Source of the DNA: Phoronis ovalis
Taxonomy: Eukaryota; Phoronida; Phoronidae
Reading direction: 5' to 3'
Length of the DNA: 10,668 nt
NCBI GenBank assembly: GCA_028565635.1
Contig: JAOXYB010061256.1
Coordinates: 1 to 10,668 of the forward strand
Shown one piece after another: positions 1-10,668 of the stretch; the first letter of the stretch is position 1; every line of letters starts with the position of its first letter. The notes under the pieces were generated by a model that had not been told where the DNA came from, ran no database searches, and saw only the letters and a program-made list of their open reading frames with translations. Made by a program: the position numbers and the translations under genes.

Positions 1-66
1 TTTGGGTGGAATTTATTAGGAAAGGAAGTGTTTTCGAACTTCGGCTGGTCTGAGATACGAGGCGGT

Positions 67-111
67 CATGACCCTACGGATAAGCCGTAGGCTGTCCATA
101 GTAGGGTCATG
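67..111. repeat. Nested inverted repeats, two competing hairpins
   Basis: CATGACCCTAC (67-77) is an exact reverse complement of GTAGGGTCATG (101-111). CCTACGG (73-79) is an exact reverse complement of CCGTAGG (85-91). The two pairings share bases 73-77, so only one can form fully at a time. Function is unknown; it may be an end of a mobile element that continues to the left. Confidence 0.6.
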
Positions 112-132
112 CTTGCAGGACTAACAAAATAT

Positions 133-186
133 ATACCATGTGGTAAATAAGACTGAGAAGCATGAAAAACATACCCTGTGGTAAAT
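133..186. repeat. Two direct 16-mer copies, 38 bp apart
   Basis: ATACCATGTGGTAAAT (133-148) and ATACCCTGTGGTAAAT (171-186) differ at one base. The core CCCTGTGGTA of the second copy also occurs inside the terminal inverted repeats of the element at 5297-5596. It may be a fragment of the same repeat family. Confidence 0.5.
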
Positions 187-600
187 GCAGGAGCTGAAAA
201 AAGGGGGCCTATTGGGCAGCACATATATATAGTGACTTTGAATGGCTATACAGATCTACAAAACATTTCTCAGAATTAAAAAGTTATGAATTTCAAAAAT
301 TTAGAGGTGACAAATTTACTAACTTTGACCTAACCATGAAATTAAAAAAAAATTTAACTGAACTGAACAAATCAAAACAATTAAAATCCAAATTATCTTT
401 CGTATATATGTGTGCTTGCGTTTACAAAAACATTTTTTACCAACTGCAGTTTTTTATCAGGTCATATGATCAAATTCAAACTATATAAAACCTCATGATT
501 TGTTAAGGATTAAATATATCTTTTTGAAAATATACACTTTTATATGCCTATCTCTTATAATTACTAAAACATACATTGAAATATAGTACACCTCAATGTA

Positions 601-3851
<3,251 letters not shown>

Positions 3852-4238
3852 ATTCTGTCACTGATTCTGATAAGATAAAGACATCTCACGTTACTTCTTC
3901 AAATTGATTTATTGCTTTAAGCACTGAGATCTGCATGACTATAATACCAAAATTAATTTTTTTAACAAAGTGCAGTAATTACTGCTTGTCTATACTCTTT
4001 TGTATATTTATCTGCCATTTTTGTTATGTTCAAATTACTGCCACAAGTACTTAATGGTCTTTTCATACTACTAAGTTGTAAGAAAACATTTCTTGCCTGG
4101 ATGCGTTTTTTTTGTTGAAATGTTTAGAAAATATATATAATGCAAAGTTCTTGAATATTATGTACCATTTTTCATTTCAAAAAATACTAATGTAACTTTT
4201 CCAAATCATATTTATAATGTGTAAGAAATGCTGCCAAG
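3852..4238 (+). other. Start of the PCMTD 3' untranslated region
   Basis: AT-rich sequence directly after the stop. I found no canonical AATAAA here; GATAAAG just after the stop (about 3870-3877) is a weak variant. Further downstream there is ATTAAA at 4749-4754 and AATAAA at 5075-5080 and 5136-5141. The mature end is therefore undecided: a short UTR using a variant signal, or one of more than 1 kb that would run through the element at 4239-4677. Confidence 0.5.
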
Positions 4239-4290
4239 GGATCATCTCAAAAGTTATCACAATGATGACAAACGTAGTGTTTCGTATAGG
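4239..4290. repeat. Left terminal inverted repeat of the 4239-4677 element
   Basis: Pairs with 4626-4677; mismatches cluster in the middle (one at arm position 21, seven between positions 28 and 36). Confidence 0.75.
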
Positions 4291-4625
4291 AATTACACCC
4301 ACCCCCCCCAGTCAAACGTAGATTTGGACGTTGCGCACCTATAAAAACTGACAACCAAATTCAAGAGCGAAATCAGGGCCGTCAGACACTTTCAAAAGGG
4401 GGGTGCGAGAGAAAAATATCAATTCAGTAATCGAAAAAATGTTGAAAAAGGCCATTTCCACTCCTATTGTACCAATGTGCTCGGAATAAGTGCCGTAAAC
4501 AAAATATTTCGTTTCCAAGGGGGGGTGTGTTAAAGGAATGACTTTAAATATCAAATATATACTAGGCATGATTTTTTCATTTCGCACTAAACCATAAACG
4601 TAGGGAAATTTTAACCTCCCTGCCC

Positions 4626-4677
4626 CCTATACGAAACACTATATGTTAGGTCATTGCGATAACTTTTGAGATGATCC
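4626..4677. repeat. Right terminal inverted repeat of the 4239-4677 element
   Basis: Reverse complement of 4239-4290, ending GAGATGATCC at 4677. Confidence 0.75.
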
Positions 4678-5296
4678 TAATAGTTCTTCCGAAACAAATT
4701 GTATACTTCTCCAAGTTGATGCTATTCTGTGGAAAATGGAGCTGTGACATTAAATTTTTTATATTTAAATATTAGTAACACGGATAGTTATATTTCACAT
4801 GTGTGTTCAGATGTTTGTTCAGTTAGAAGAATGGATTGACTGATATAAATAATTCTAATGCTTTGGACACTACTTTATGGTCACCATTCTTAGGTGCACT
4901 TGTTACCTTATTATGTCTGTCCACATGTTTTAATTGTGTGGTCAATCTTTGAGAAATGGTGAATTCTAAATATAATATAAAGTGGTTGGTTGATTGTCTA
5001 GTGGTACAAAAAAAATTGGCTTTAACATTGCACATGTACCAAGAATTTAATAATTATGAAGACAACAAAATAACAATAAATTACTACATAACCATAAAAT
5101 ATAAATATGACTATCATGGCACATACAGGTATGCCAATAAAATACAAGTATTTAACAAAGCCACAGCCACAAGTTTTGTTTGGCTGATTTTTAAAAACAT
5201 CCCGCATAAACTACAAGACCAGGTAGAGAAAAAATATCCCTAGTAACTCCAGTGTGCACAGGACAAAGGAGCAATGTCCAGCAAATTAATGTATTC
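4678..5296. other. AT-rich intergenic or distal 3' UTR sequence
   Basis: No supportable gene. A 95-codon open frame at 4956-5243 (+) is rich in Asn, Tyr, Lys and Ile, as expected from AT-rich non-coding DNA, and resembles no family I know. AATAAA hexamers at 5075-5080 and 5136-5141 (+) are candidate polyadenylation signals for PCMTD. Confidence 0.5.
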
Positions 5297-5370
5297 TTAC
5301 TGTCATTTGCAATGAAATGCGACCCTGTGGTATAGTGGCATGTGGTTTGTGATGTCACGTTTTGTAATGA
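5297..5370. repeat. Left arm of the 5297-5596 element
   Basis: Pairs with 5520-5596; contains the perfect 16-bp block 5323-5338. Confidence 0.75.
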
Positions 5371-5519
5371 GGACATCAGCTATGCATCAAAGGCATTACT
5401 GCATTAGCTTGAACCGCAGCGGGAATATTCGTGAAAATCTATATCATATCACAAAAATCTTACTTTCTAAAATTTGAATGTTCTGATGTGGTTCTAATAC
5501 CTTTGCTGTATAAATAATG

Positions 5520-5596
5520 TCATTATAAAATGCGACACGGTCACAAACGAAATACCACTATACCACAGGGATGCATTTGGTTGCAAATGACAGTAA
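5520..5596. repeat. Right arm of the 5297-5596 element
   Basis: Reverse complement of the left arm; contains the perfect 16-bp block 5555-5570 and about three extra bases compared with the left arm. Confidence 0.75.
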
Positions 5597-6060
5597 ATTT
5601 AATCTGCAAAAATCACCTGTCCATGGATGGTGACAAAAATCGCATAGACAATGATAGCACCTAAAAGCTAAAATTCGTTGCCATTCCAGGCCTTGTAAAA
5701 AGTTGCAGTAAATGCACAATATACTTGAGATTCACCAATTAAGTTCATGTGTTTACTTGGTTAGATGTTGTAGTGATGTGCTGCTGCAGGCCCCAAAATT
5801 ATACCAAAAGCTCCAAAACATACACTGAAATATTCAAAATACTGAAAAGTTGTCAGATTTTGTTTGAATTGATCTATTTCACAAATTTTAATTTATTTTT
5901 TTCTTTTAAAAAAAGTTGATAAAACCCATTTTAATAATTAAAATTTAAAAAAATTGCAAAGTCTTTTTAAATAATTCAGCAGGAATAGATGGAAGAATGA
6001 TTTTGATAAAAAATGTTTAATTTGTAATTTTCTAACATTGAAGCATATACAACATTGGTT
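5597..6060. other. Intergenic, AT-rich, no gene seen
   Basis: No coding sequence is supportable. A TTTATT at 5892-5897 (AATAAA on the - strand) is the first canonical polyadenylation hexamer I find downstream of the MYT1-family stop at 7347, about 1.45 kb away. A 12-mer GATGTGCTGCTG at 5775-5786 recurs inverted at 6362-6373. Confidence 0.4.
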
Positions 6061-6065
6061 AGAGG

Positions 6066-6186
6066 TTTGTAATAAATCGATTACAAACTGGAGCTCCAGG
6101 TGATATAATAATAATCCTCGAAATACAACACTGACCTCAGGCTGCACCCTCAGTCGTTACTGAATTTCTCGAATTATTATATCACC
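6066..6186. repeat. Pair of foldbacks: 6066-6087 and 6099-6186
   Basis: TTTGTAAT (6066-6073) is an exact inverted repeat of ATTACAAA (6080-6087). GGTGATATAATAAT (6099-6112) is an exact inverted repeat of ATTATTATATCACC (6173-6186). This may be a small foldback element or the end of a larger repeat; the 60-bp interior is non-coding. Confidence 0.5.
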
Positions 6187-6190
6187 ATAT

Positions 6191-6430
6191 CACCCTCACT
6201 GCTAGCCCATAACTGAAAAAAATGTTGTGAAAAGTAAACCCAAAATATACCTTTCCGAAGGGATTCATGACTAGACCTCAAAACATTTCCAAAATATACC
6301 CACAGGATCATAAAAGGTACCCCAAGATATATCAAAATTCGTCAAGAAAGGTATCCTGAGCCAGCAGCACATCCCTGTCAGAAAACATTAAGAAACCCCC
6401 AGGATACACAAAACATTTTTTGCTGAAAAA
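6191..6430. repeat. Degenerate short-unit repeat region
   Basis: AAAATATACC occurs at 6242-6251 and again at 6291-6300, with looser relatives (AAAAGGTACC near 6313, GAAAGGTATCC near 6346). An inverted copy of GATGTGCTGCTG sits at 6362-6373. It looks like an old dispersed repeat; I cannot name the family. Confidence 0.35.
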
Positions 6431-7346
6431 TCCTGACAACTGGTTTACTAATAATAGCATAGCAATTCAGATTTTCTTCATTTTAAAATAATTCATACCA
6501 GTCAGACTCACATTATATGTCACAATAGTGACTCATCAAAACTTGTCACAAAAGTAATTAAAATTACTACTCTATAATGACTACAATTCATTAAAATAAC
6601 TAATTTTACAACAAAATATTGCACTATTAGACATGGCAACAAAATTTATAACTATTTTACATTTATACGCACCTGCGGAATTTGTAACCTGTAAAAAAGT
6701 TAATTGCATGGAAAGAGATTGACAGGCTGAACCCCCTAAAATAGCACTTCTATCAACATAAAACAACATTTAACAGAACAGAAAAGCAGTTAAAAGTTAT
6801 AACTACAGTTATATTAGCCACGAAAGTTCTAAAACTTTTACACCCGAGGAACTAAATAAGTATTGGGAGTACCTATTAAATAGTTTCTAAAATGCAACCA
6901 TTCAATAACTTTGTATAACACAGTAACAGGCTCTTAATCTACTTAAGTTAAGCATGTGAGCAGGGTGTGTCACAACTTGGGGAAAAGTGATTACTGCAAC
7001 AACATAAAGAGGCATTTGAACATAGGTGGAAATATAGCTACTCGAGCAAATGCTTAATGGCTAAGTTCAGTATTTTTCTCTACAAACGATTAGACAGATG
7101 CATGTTTAGAAAACAAGCTAGCTGGTAGTTAAATTTAACAATATTAAATAGTTACATGTATATGAAAAATAAAACGAAAGCACCAAACATCTTTATACCA
7201 ATAAATATTTATCTCACATTACATAAAATAATATTCATAACACTATAATCAGGCAAGAACAGTGAATTTTGTTGAATAACTAACCAACAGGTTTTTAAAT
7301 AATTAAAACATTATGTTAATACTACACTGCTCAATAAGAATAAAAT
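6431..7346 (-). other. Probable 3' UTR and downstream flank of the MYT1-family gene
   Basis: AT-rich sequence after the - strand stop. No gene is visible. I found no AATAAA on the - strand here, so polyadenylation uses a variant signal or a distal site such as 5892-5897. Long 3' UTRs are common in neural regulators. Confidence 0.45.
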
Positions 7347-7732
7347 TTATGCCACTAACTGTACTCCTGCAAGCACAGAGCTTATTTTCTCAAATACAGT
7401 TTGATAAGCTGCTAATTGACTATCAGCATATTTCTGCTGTAATATTCCCACAACTTGATCCAAGTTCTCGTCTGTAACTGGGCCAGTTTCAGGTAATGAT
7501 ACCCCATGTAATCGACTAATCAGATCAGAACGTAACATACCCAAGTATGTTTTCAATCCAAGATGCTGTTCTGCTATGAGACGATTTTCTTTCTCTTGTT
7601 GATCAATGTGTGCTTCCAAGTTAGTAATCTCTGTACGCAATTTTATTATCTGAGCCTCAATTCGAGAATTGACTTCATTAAGATTCGCTATTCCTTGGTC
7701 AAGAATTCGTAAACTTTCATCCTGGTCCAATT
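7347..7732 (-). CDS. MYT1-family terminal coding exon: C-terminal coiled coil
   Basis: The acceptor is TTCTTATTTCAG (AG at 7734-7733). The exon encodes 127 whole codons after the split Glu and ends in TAA (7349-7347). The sequence has heptad-like hydrophobic spacing ([29 protein letters not shown]) and then the conserved globular tail with [17 protein letters not shown]. In vertebrate relatives this C-terminal region carries a coiled coil thought to mediate self-association or partner binding. There is no Met at the exon start, so it cannot stand as a separate gene. Confidence 0.94.
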
Positions 7733-9558
7733 CTGAAATAAGAACTGATCAGGTTTTTATGCATGCATGCATGCAGTCACAAATACACATTTTCTACAAA
7801 ACAAAACTTTTCTGTGTCTTTTGTCAGATGTTCTTTTATTAGCATATATCAGTAGAAAAGGCAATATTCTGCACTACAAGTAGGGTTAAAAATACTGCAA
7901 TACTCATGTCATTTAGAGGCTATCAGGTCATTTTGAGATTCGAAACCCTGACAATTCTGGATATCAACCTATAATAAAACTTGCTCTCTAAAACCCTTTT
8001 GGGAAACTGGTAATAAAAATTTCCTTACCATGGCCTTCCTGTATTTTTCTTTGTATATTTTCAACATCTTCTGTAGTGAGTCCTGCCTTTTTCATTGTCA
8101 GCGTGGCCCGCGGACAGCCAGATAAACTACGATGTGAAGTAAACTGACCATTAGAGTGACCAGACCCATCACAACCAGGTGTTGGACATCTGTAATTATA
8201 CAATATTGAAACAACTCGGAACAAGATAAAACTTAACTCTGCTTATCAACACCATTCACGTGTCGTCTCATTGACAAATTGCAGTGTCGTACAATCAGCT
8301 ATATCCAAAACAGAAAACACATATCTAACATAGTTAAGAGAATTTAGGAATAAAAAATGTAAATTTCACCAGTGCTTATAAACCAAGAAAGTACATTGTA
8401 CAAAATGCACTATCTGACATTGATGATTTGAAGTACTCAGGATAGGACTTAATCAAAATAGTATCAGTTTTACCAGTCTACTTCAAATTTAGCAAAAAAA
8501 AACTTACACAATGCCGTCAGTCTTGGCACTTGGTCTGTTAAGATATGTAGGAACATTACCAACAACATCTGTTCCCGGCACTCGCAACTTGTATCTGTTA
8601 GCTACAGGACAACCAGAGGCACTGAAAAATCAATACTAAAAAAATCAGTTACCTCATGGTACATCAGACACCTCAAAATGGGAAACTACGCCAGATGCCA
8701 GGCATGATTGTAGCTATAAAAGGAAAAAATGATAATTATTAAAATGAGAAATACGGAAAATCATTGTACAGCACACACAAATAGAAAGAACACCAGCACA
8801 AAAAACACAAAGATGAACACGTTAATTAAGAAGCTTGTTCCACATTGTTCCACTTTTGCATCATAAATAAACAAGAAGTTGTTTGCTTCTAGATACATGA
8901 AAAGAGTACAAATTTTATCCAACAAACAACACAACAAGCAATTAAACTTATTTCATAAAAGTAAAAAAGCACAAACATCAGGGACAAATAAGATTAAGCA
9001 AATATATCCAGTAGCCAATAGGAACACAATAAACTAACAGAATTTATTTTTCCAACAAGTTTTTAAACTATGTTAATTATATTTAAAAAAATATAATTAA
9101 CATAGATGCAGATAACATCAGCAACATGAATGCAATTGAACTGAGAAATATCACAAAAAGGAAAATAAACAACTACAAACAGTATGCATAATCCCTGCAG
9201 ATTTTTTAATACTACTAGATAAATTGCAGGTAAAATTTTCAAATTCAAAATGGCTTCTTGCTTACTTGGGTTTGGAATAGATTTCCTTATGATAGTTGAT
9301 GCCTTAGTTGATAAGTAAACTTTTGCACATGTCATACCCCAATTTCAACAAGAGGTAGCCACATCTGCTTTTTGCACATAAAGAGATAATTTGAAAATAA
9401 ACAAACCTAGAAGCCTTGCAAGAAGCCATATAGCAAAGTATAAATTACAACAGTTTACAAGAGATATAATACCATGCCCACAACAGCTGAAATACCTTCT
9501 ATGTGAGAGATATTTGCCAGTAGCATGACCCGAACCATCACATCCTGGTACAGGACAC
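7347..9558 (-). CDS. MYT1/ST18-family CCHHC zinc-finger transcription factor, C-terminal part (partial at 5' end)
   Basis: Four exons on the - strand (9496-9558, 8508-8621, 8029-8189, 7347-7732) join in one frame to encode the last 240 residues. Seen: finger [12 protein letters not shown]...SHRSASGC; a linker of about 35 residues; finger [12 protein letters not shown]...SHRSLSGC; both fit C-x4-C-x4-H-x7-H-x5-C, the CCHHC finger of the MYT1 family. Then comes a heptad-rich coiled coil beginning [12 protein letters not shown] and a conserved tail with [16 protein letters not shown], comparable with LPQMGPISEQNFEAYV of vertebrate MYT1. Known of the family: the fingers bind AAGTT-type sites, and the proteins act mainly as repressors in neurons and neuroendocrine cells. 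The upstream fingers and central domain lie beyond the right edge. Vertebrate paralogues are MYT1, MYT1L and ST18; a single invertebrate orthologue is likely, so I give no paralogue symbol. Confidence 0.94.
7733..8028 (-). other. Intron before the last MYT1-family exon
   Basis: 296 bp, GTAAGG...TTTCAG on the - strand, phase 1. Contains an (ATGC)4 run at 7759-7774. Confidence 0.9.
7759..7774. repeat. (ATGC)4 microsatellite
   Basis: Four perfect ATGC units in an intron of the MYT1-family gene. Confidence 0.85.
8029..8189 (-). CDS. MYT1-family exon: last CCHHC finger and start of coiled coil
   Basis: 161 nt. The acceptor is TATAATTACAG (AG at 8191-8190); the donor is CATG|GTAAGG (8028-8027). 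It encodes [20 protein letters not shown] followed by SLSGC, then a helical stretch [19 protein letters not shown]. The last G joins AA of the final exon to make Glu. Confidence 0.94.
8190..8507 (-). other. Intron between linker exon and last-finger exon of the MYT1-family gene
   Basis: 318 bp, GTAAGT...TTACAG on the - strand, phase 2; nothing else recognised. Confidence 0.9.
8508..8621 (-). CDS. MYT1-family exon: end of the penultimate finger and interfinger linker
   Basis: 114 nt. The acceptor is GATTTTTCAG (AG at 8623-8622); the donor is GT|GTAAGT (8507-8506). It encodes (S)[14 protein letters not shown], which completes the finger with its last Cys, then a linker ending PSAKTDGI. The final GT plus the A of the next exon make Val directly before the first Cys of the last finger. 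Confidence 0.92.
8622..9495 (-). other. Intron interrupting the penultimate zinc finger
   Basis: 874 bp, GTATTT...TTTCAG on the - strand, phase 2. It lies between the second zinc-binding His and the last Cys of the finger. It carries a 17-bp perfect inverted repeat at 9068-9105. No other gene is seen; the 90-codon open frame at 9063-9335 (-) has no family resemblance. Confidence 0.88.
9068..9105. repeat. 17-bp perfect hairpin with 4-base loop
   Basis: CTATGTTAATTATATTT (9068-9084) pairs exactly with 9089-9105 around a loop of four A. AT-rich, intronic, function unknown. Confidence 0.85.
9496..9558 (-). CDS. MYT1-family exon: first four-fifths of the penultimate CCHHC finger
   Basis: 63 nt. 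The acceptor ATTATTCTAG lies just upstream (AG at 9560-9559); the donor is AG|GTATTT (9495-9494). It encodes [20 protein letters not shown], giving both zinc-binding His and the first two Cys. The last two bases AG join the T of the next exon to make Ser; the final finger Cys is in the next exon. The codon completed by the first base (G) belongs to an exon outside the window. Confidence 0.92.
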
Positions 9559-10668
9559 CTAGAATAATGCCGCAGCGAAGTTAGTAAAACATGCTTTTAG
9601 TAAATGAAGTAACATACAAAATCTTTCATCAGGCATTCTAGGTATAAAGCTACTACTAATATCGTTAATCATTGACAACAAACATAACAGTAGTGTTGTA
9701 TATATTATAAGGAAGCCAGATACATTAGTAATCAACTGTATAAAAATTACAATGTGTAGATTATGTACATAGTTTCAATAGCAGGACTAATACAAAGGGC
9801 CTGTTTACAGTACATGAACACAGCGGTCTAAATCTTAAAGCGGCCATGGAGAACAGTGCAGAATGTCTAGCTGCTATTAATCATCCATATAGTCTCTCAA
9901 AGAATACTGATTATTAACCTGCGAGCTTATGTGAATCTGACTTTCCAAAAAGTGAATATTGATTCACCTAGTATAGTGGCATGCTCAAATTACTTTACTT
10001 ATGTTGGCATGTTCACTTAAACCAGCAGGTATGCTGTGCAATTTGGTAATTTGTAAATCATATTAAACTGTAGTGTAAAGGTATTGTGCTATTTATATTA
10101 ACGAAAATCCTGTTATATATCAAACCAGCAAAAATCAAGAATTCCACTTGCTGAACTGCGATGCTATGCACTAAGTACAACATTTTTCGGAATAATAAAA
10201 ATTTCCAAGTACCTTTAACCTTTAGCAAACCTACCTAAACCGTCAATTCACACTCACGAACCTGTATCCTACCATGCAAACCCCTTTTCCGGGTTTTGCA
10301 CAGAAATTCCTGCTACTCGAACAGCAGGTTCGAGTCTCCGGAAATATGTTCAAGTTCCTGGTAACTTACACAAGTCCATGGAAATGACACGGTTAAAGGG
10401 TTTGAATGTAGGAAACAGATTGTTGTAACATAGCATCGTAAAAAATGACAAAAACTTTAACAAGAGGTCTGCTGGTGCAGACAGATGCCCATCATATGAT
10501 GTAGTTCCTTTAGTTGTAAAGCCATCTTTCAATATATAATAGTTTTGAGGTTGATAATAGAGGGAACATGTCAAATGTTTAGTTTAAATGTAAAATAGGT
10601 GGTTTTGCTTTGTCTTTCCCGAAATGGCATACCAAATATAAAGCTGATCAGATAAAAACCGAAGCAGT
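9559..10668 (-). other. Intron (partial) of the MYT1-family gene
   Basis: Upstream of the penultimate-finger exon on the - strand. I looked for further CxPxPGC-type finger exons and found none, so the next exon lies beyond the right edge. The region contains a foldback cluster at 10257-10334. No coding sequence is supportable. Confidence 0.6.
10257..10334. repeat. Cluster of competing inverted repeats
   Basis: Three pairings: CGAACCTG (10257-10264) with CAGGTTCG (10325-10332); TGCAAACCC (10275-10283) with 10291-10300, allowing one bulge; and CTCGAAC (10316-10322) with GTTCGAG (10328-10334). CCTGCT (10309-10314) with AGCAGG (10323-10328) competes with the last. Locally GC-richer than its surroundings. 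Confidence 0.5.

Larger units (their letters stand above)
4239..4677. mobile_element. MITE-like non-autonomous element with 52-bp terminal inverted repeats
   Basis: The left arm 4239-4290 and the right arm 4626-4677 are reverse complements over 52 bp with 8 mismatches by hand count. The outer 20 bp (beginning GGATCATCTC) and the inner 16 bp (TAGTGTTTCGTATAGG) are identical. The 335-bp interior contains C/G runs in opposite orientation (C-run near 4302-4309, G-run near 4519-4525) and three copies of AAACGTAG or a close variant (near 4271, 4314 and 4596). No transposase frame is recognisable, so the element would depend on an enzyme encoded elsewhere. I see no clear target-site duplication, so the superfamily is not assigned. 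It lies in the PCMTD 3' flank, possibly within its transcript. Confidence 0.7.
5297..5596. mobile_element. MITE-like element of about 300 bp with 74-77 bp terminal inverted repeats
   Basis: The left arm 5297-5370 and right arm 5520-5596 are reverse complements with a few mismatches and a 3-base insertion in the right arm. Identical blocks include TTACTGTCATTTGCAA at the outer ends and CCCTGTGGTATAGTGG (5323-5338, paired with 5555-5570). The homology may continue outward with a gap to about 5281 and 5607 (GCAAATTAA against GCAGATTAA). The interior of about 149 bp has no coding potential. The form is that of a miniature inverted-repeat transposable element. No convincing target-site duplication was found by eye, and no superfamily is assigned. 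Confidence 0.75.

Noticed and set aside
4339-4587. 82-codon open frame on - strand inside the inverted-repeat element
   Set aside because: Starts and ends within the element, resembles no transposase, and is too short for one.
4956-5243. 95-codon open frame on + strand
   Set aside because: Composition dominated by Asn, Lys, Tyr and Ile as expected from AT-rich non-coding DNA; no family resemblance and no splice or start context to support it.
7728-7730. TTG as an independent start for a 127-residue protein
   Set aside because: The frame continues upstream through a clear splice junction into the last zinc-finger exon; nothing suggests separate initiation.
9063-9335. 90-codon open frame on - strand
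   Set aside because: Lies in an intron of the MYT1-family gene, begins next to the AT hairpin, and has hydrophobic low-complexity content without homology that I recognise.
10300-10345. A tRNA gene
   Set aside because: Only a T-loop-like word is present; no acceptor stem, D-arm, anticodon arm or A box could be built around it on either strand.
10350-10574. Possible further upstream exon of the MYT1-family gene (- strand)
   Set aside because: The translation contains no CCHHC finger or MYT1 central-domain sequence, and I see no donor that matches the required phase.

Overview
This is a eukaryotic, almost certainly animal, nuclear window. By eye it is AT-rich. It carries two spliced genes with GT-AG introns of about 0.3-0.9 kb, plus short inverted-repeat transposon-like elements. 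Both protein families (PCMTD and MYT1/ST18) are animal families. The divergence from the human proteins, compact introns and abundant foldback elements fit an invertebrate bilaterian. A mollusc or other lophotrochozoan is my guess, but the window does not prove it.

Layout. Positions 1-615 are non-coding: a GC-richer foldback at the start, then AT-rich sequence ending in a splice acceptor just before the first ATG. A complete four-exon coding region on the + strand (619-925, 1738-2012, 2340-2457, 2830-3851) encodes a PCMTD1/PCMTD2-type protein of 573 residues. It has a PIMT-like methyltransferase fold followed by SOCS-box motifs. Positions 3852-7346 are a 3.5 kb gene-poor interval between two convergent 3' ends. 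It holds the PCMTD 3' untranslated region, two MITE-like elements with long terminal inverted repeats (4239-4677 and about 5297-5596), and smaller foldbacks and repeats. The - strand from 9558 down to 7347 carries the last four coding exons (9496-9558, 8508-8621, 8029-8189, 7347-7732) of a MYT1/ST18-family transcription factor. These encode the last two CCHHC zinc fingers and the C-terminal coiled-coil domain. The rest of that gene lies beyond the right edge, and 9559-10668 appears to be its intron.

The genes and their relation. PCMTD proteins are SAM-binding, PIMT-like proteins thought to act as substrate receptors of Elongin-BC/Cullin-5 ubiquitin ligases. MYT1-family proteins are neural and secretory-lineage transcription factors. 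They are not known to share a pathway, but their linkage is notable. In human, from memory, MYT1 lies next to PCMTD2 (20q13.33) and ST18 next to PCMTD1 (8q11). This window shows the same pair side by side in what looks like an invertebrate, with PCMTD turned tail-to-tail relative to the human arrangement as I recall it. The second notable feature is the PCMTD SOCS box, whose BC-box and Cullin-box halves are separated by an acidic, low-complexity stretch of about 300 residues.

All exon joins were inferred by reading frame, splice consensus and family similarity, without transcript data.
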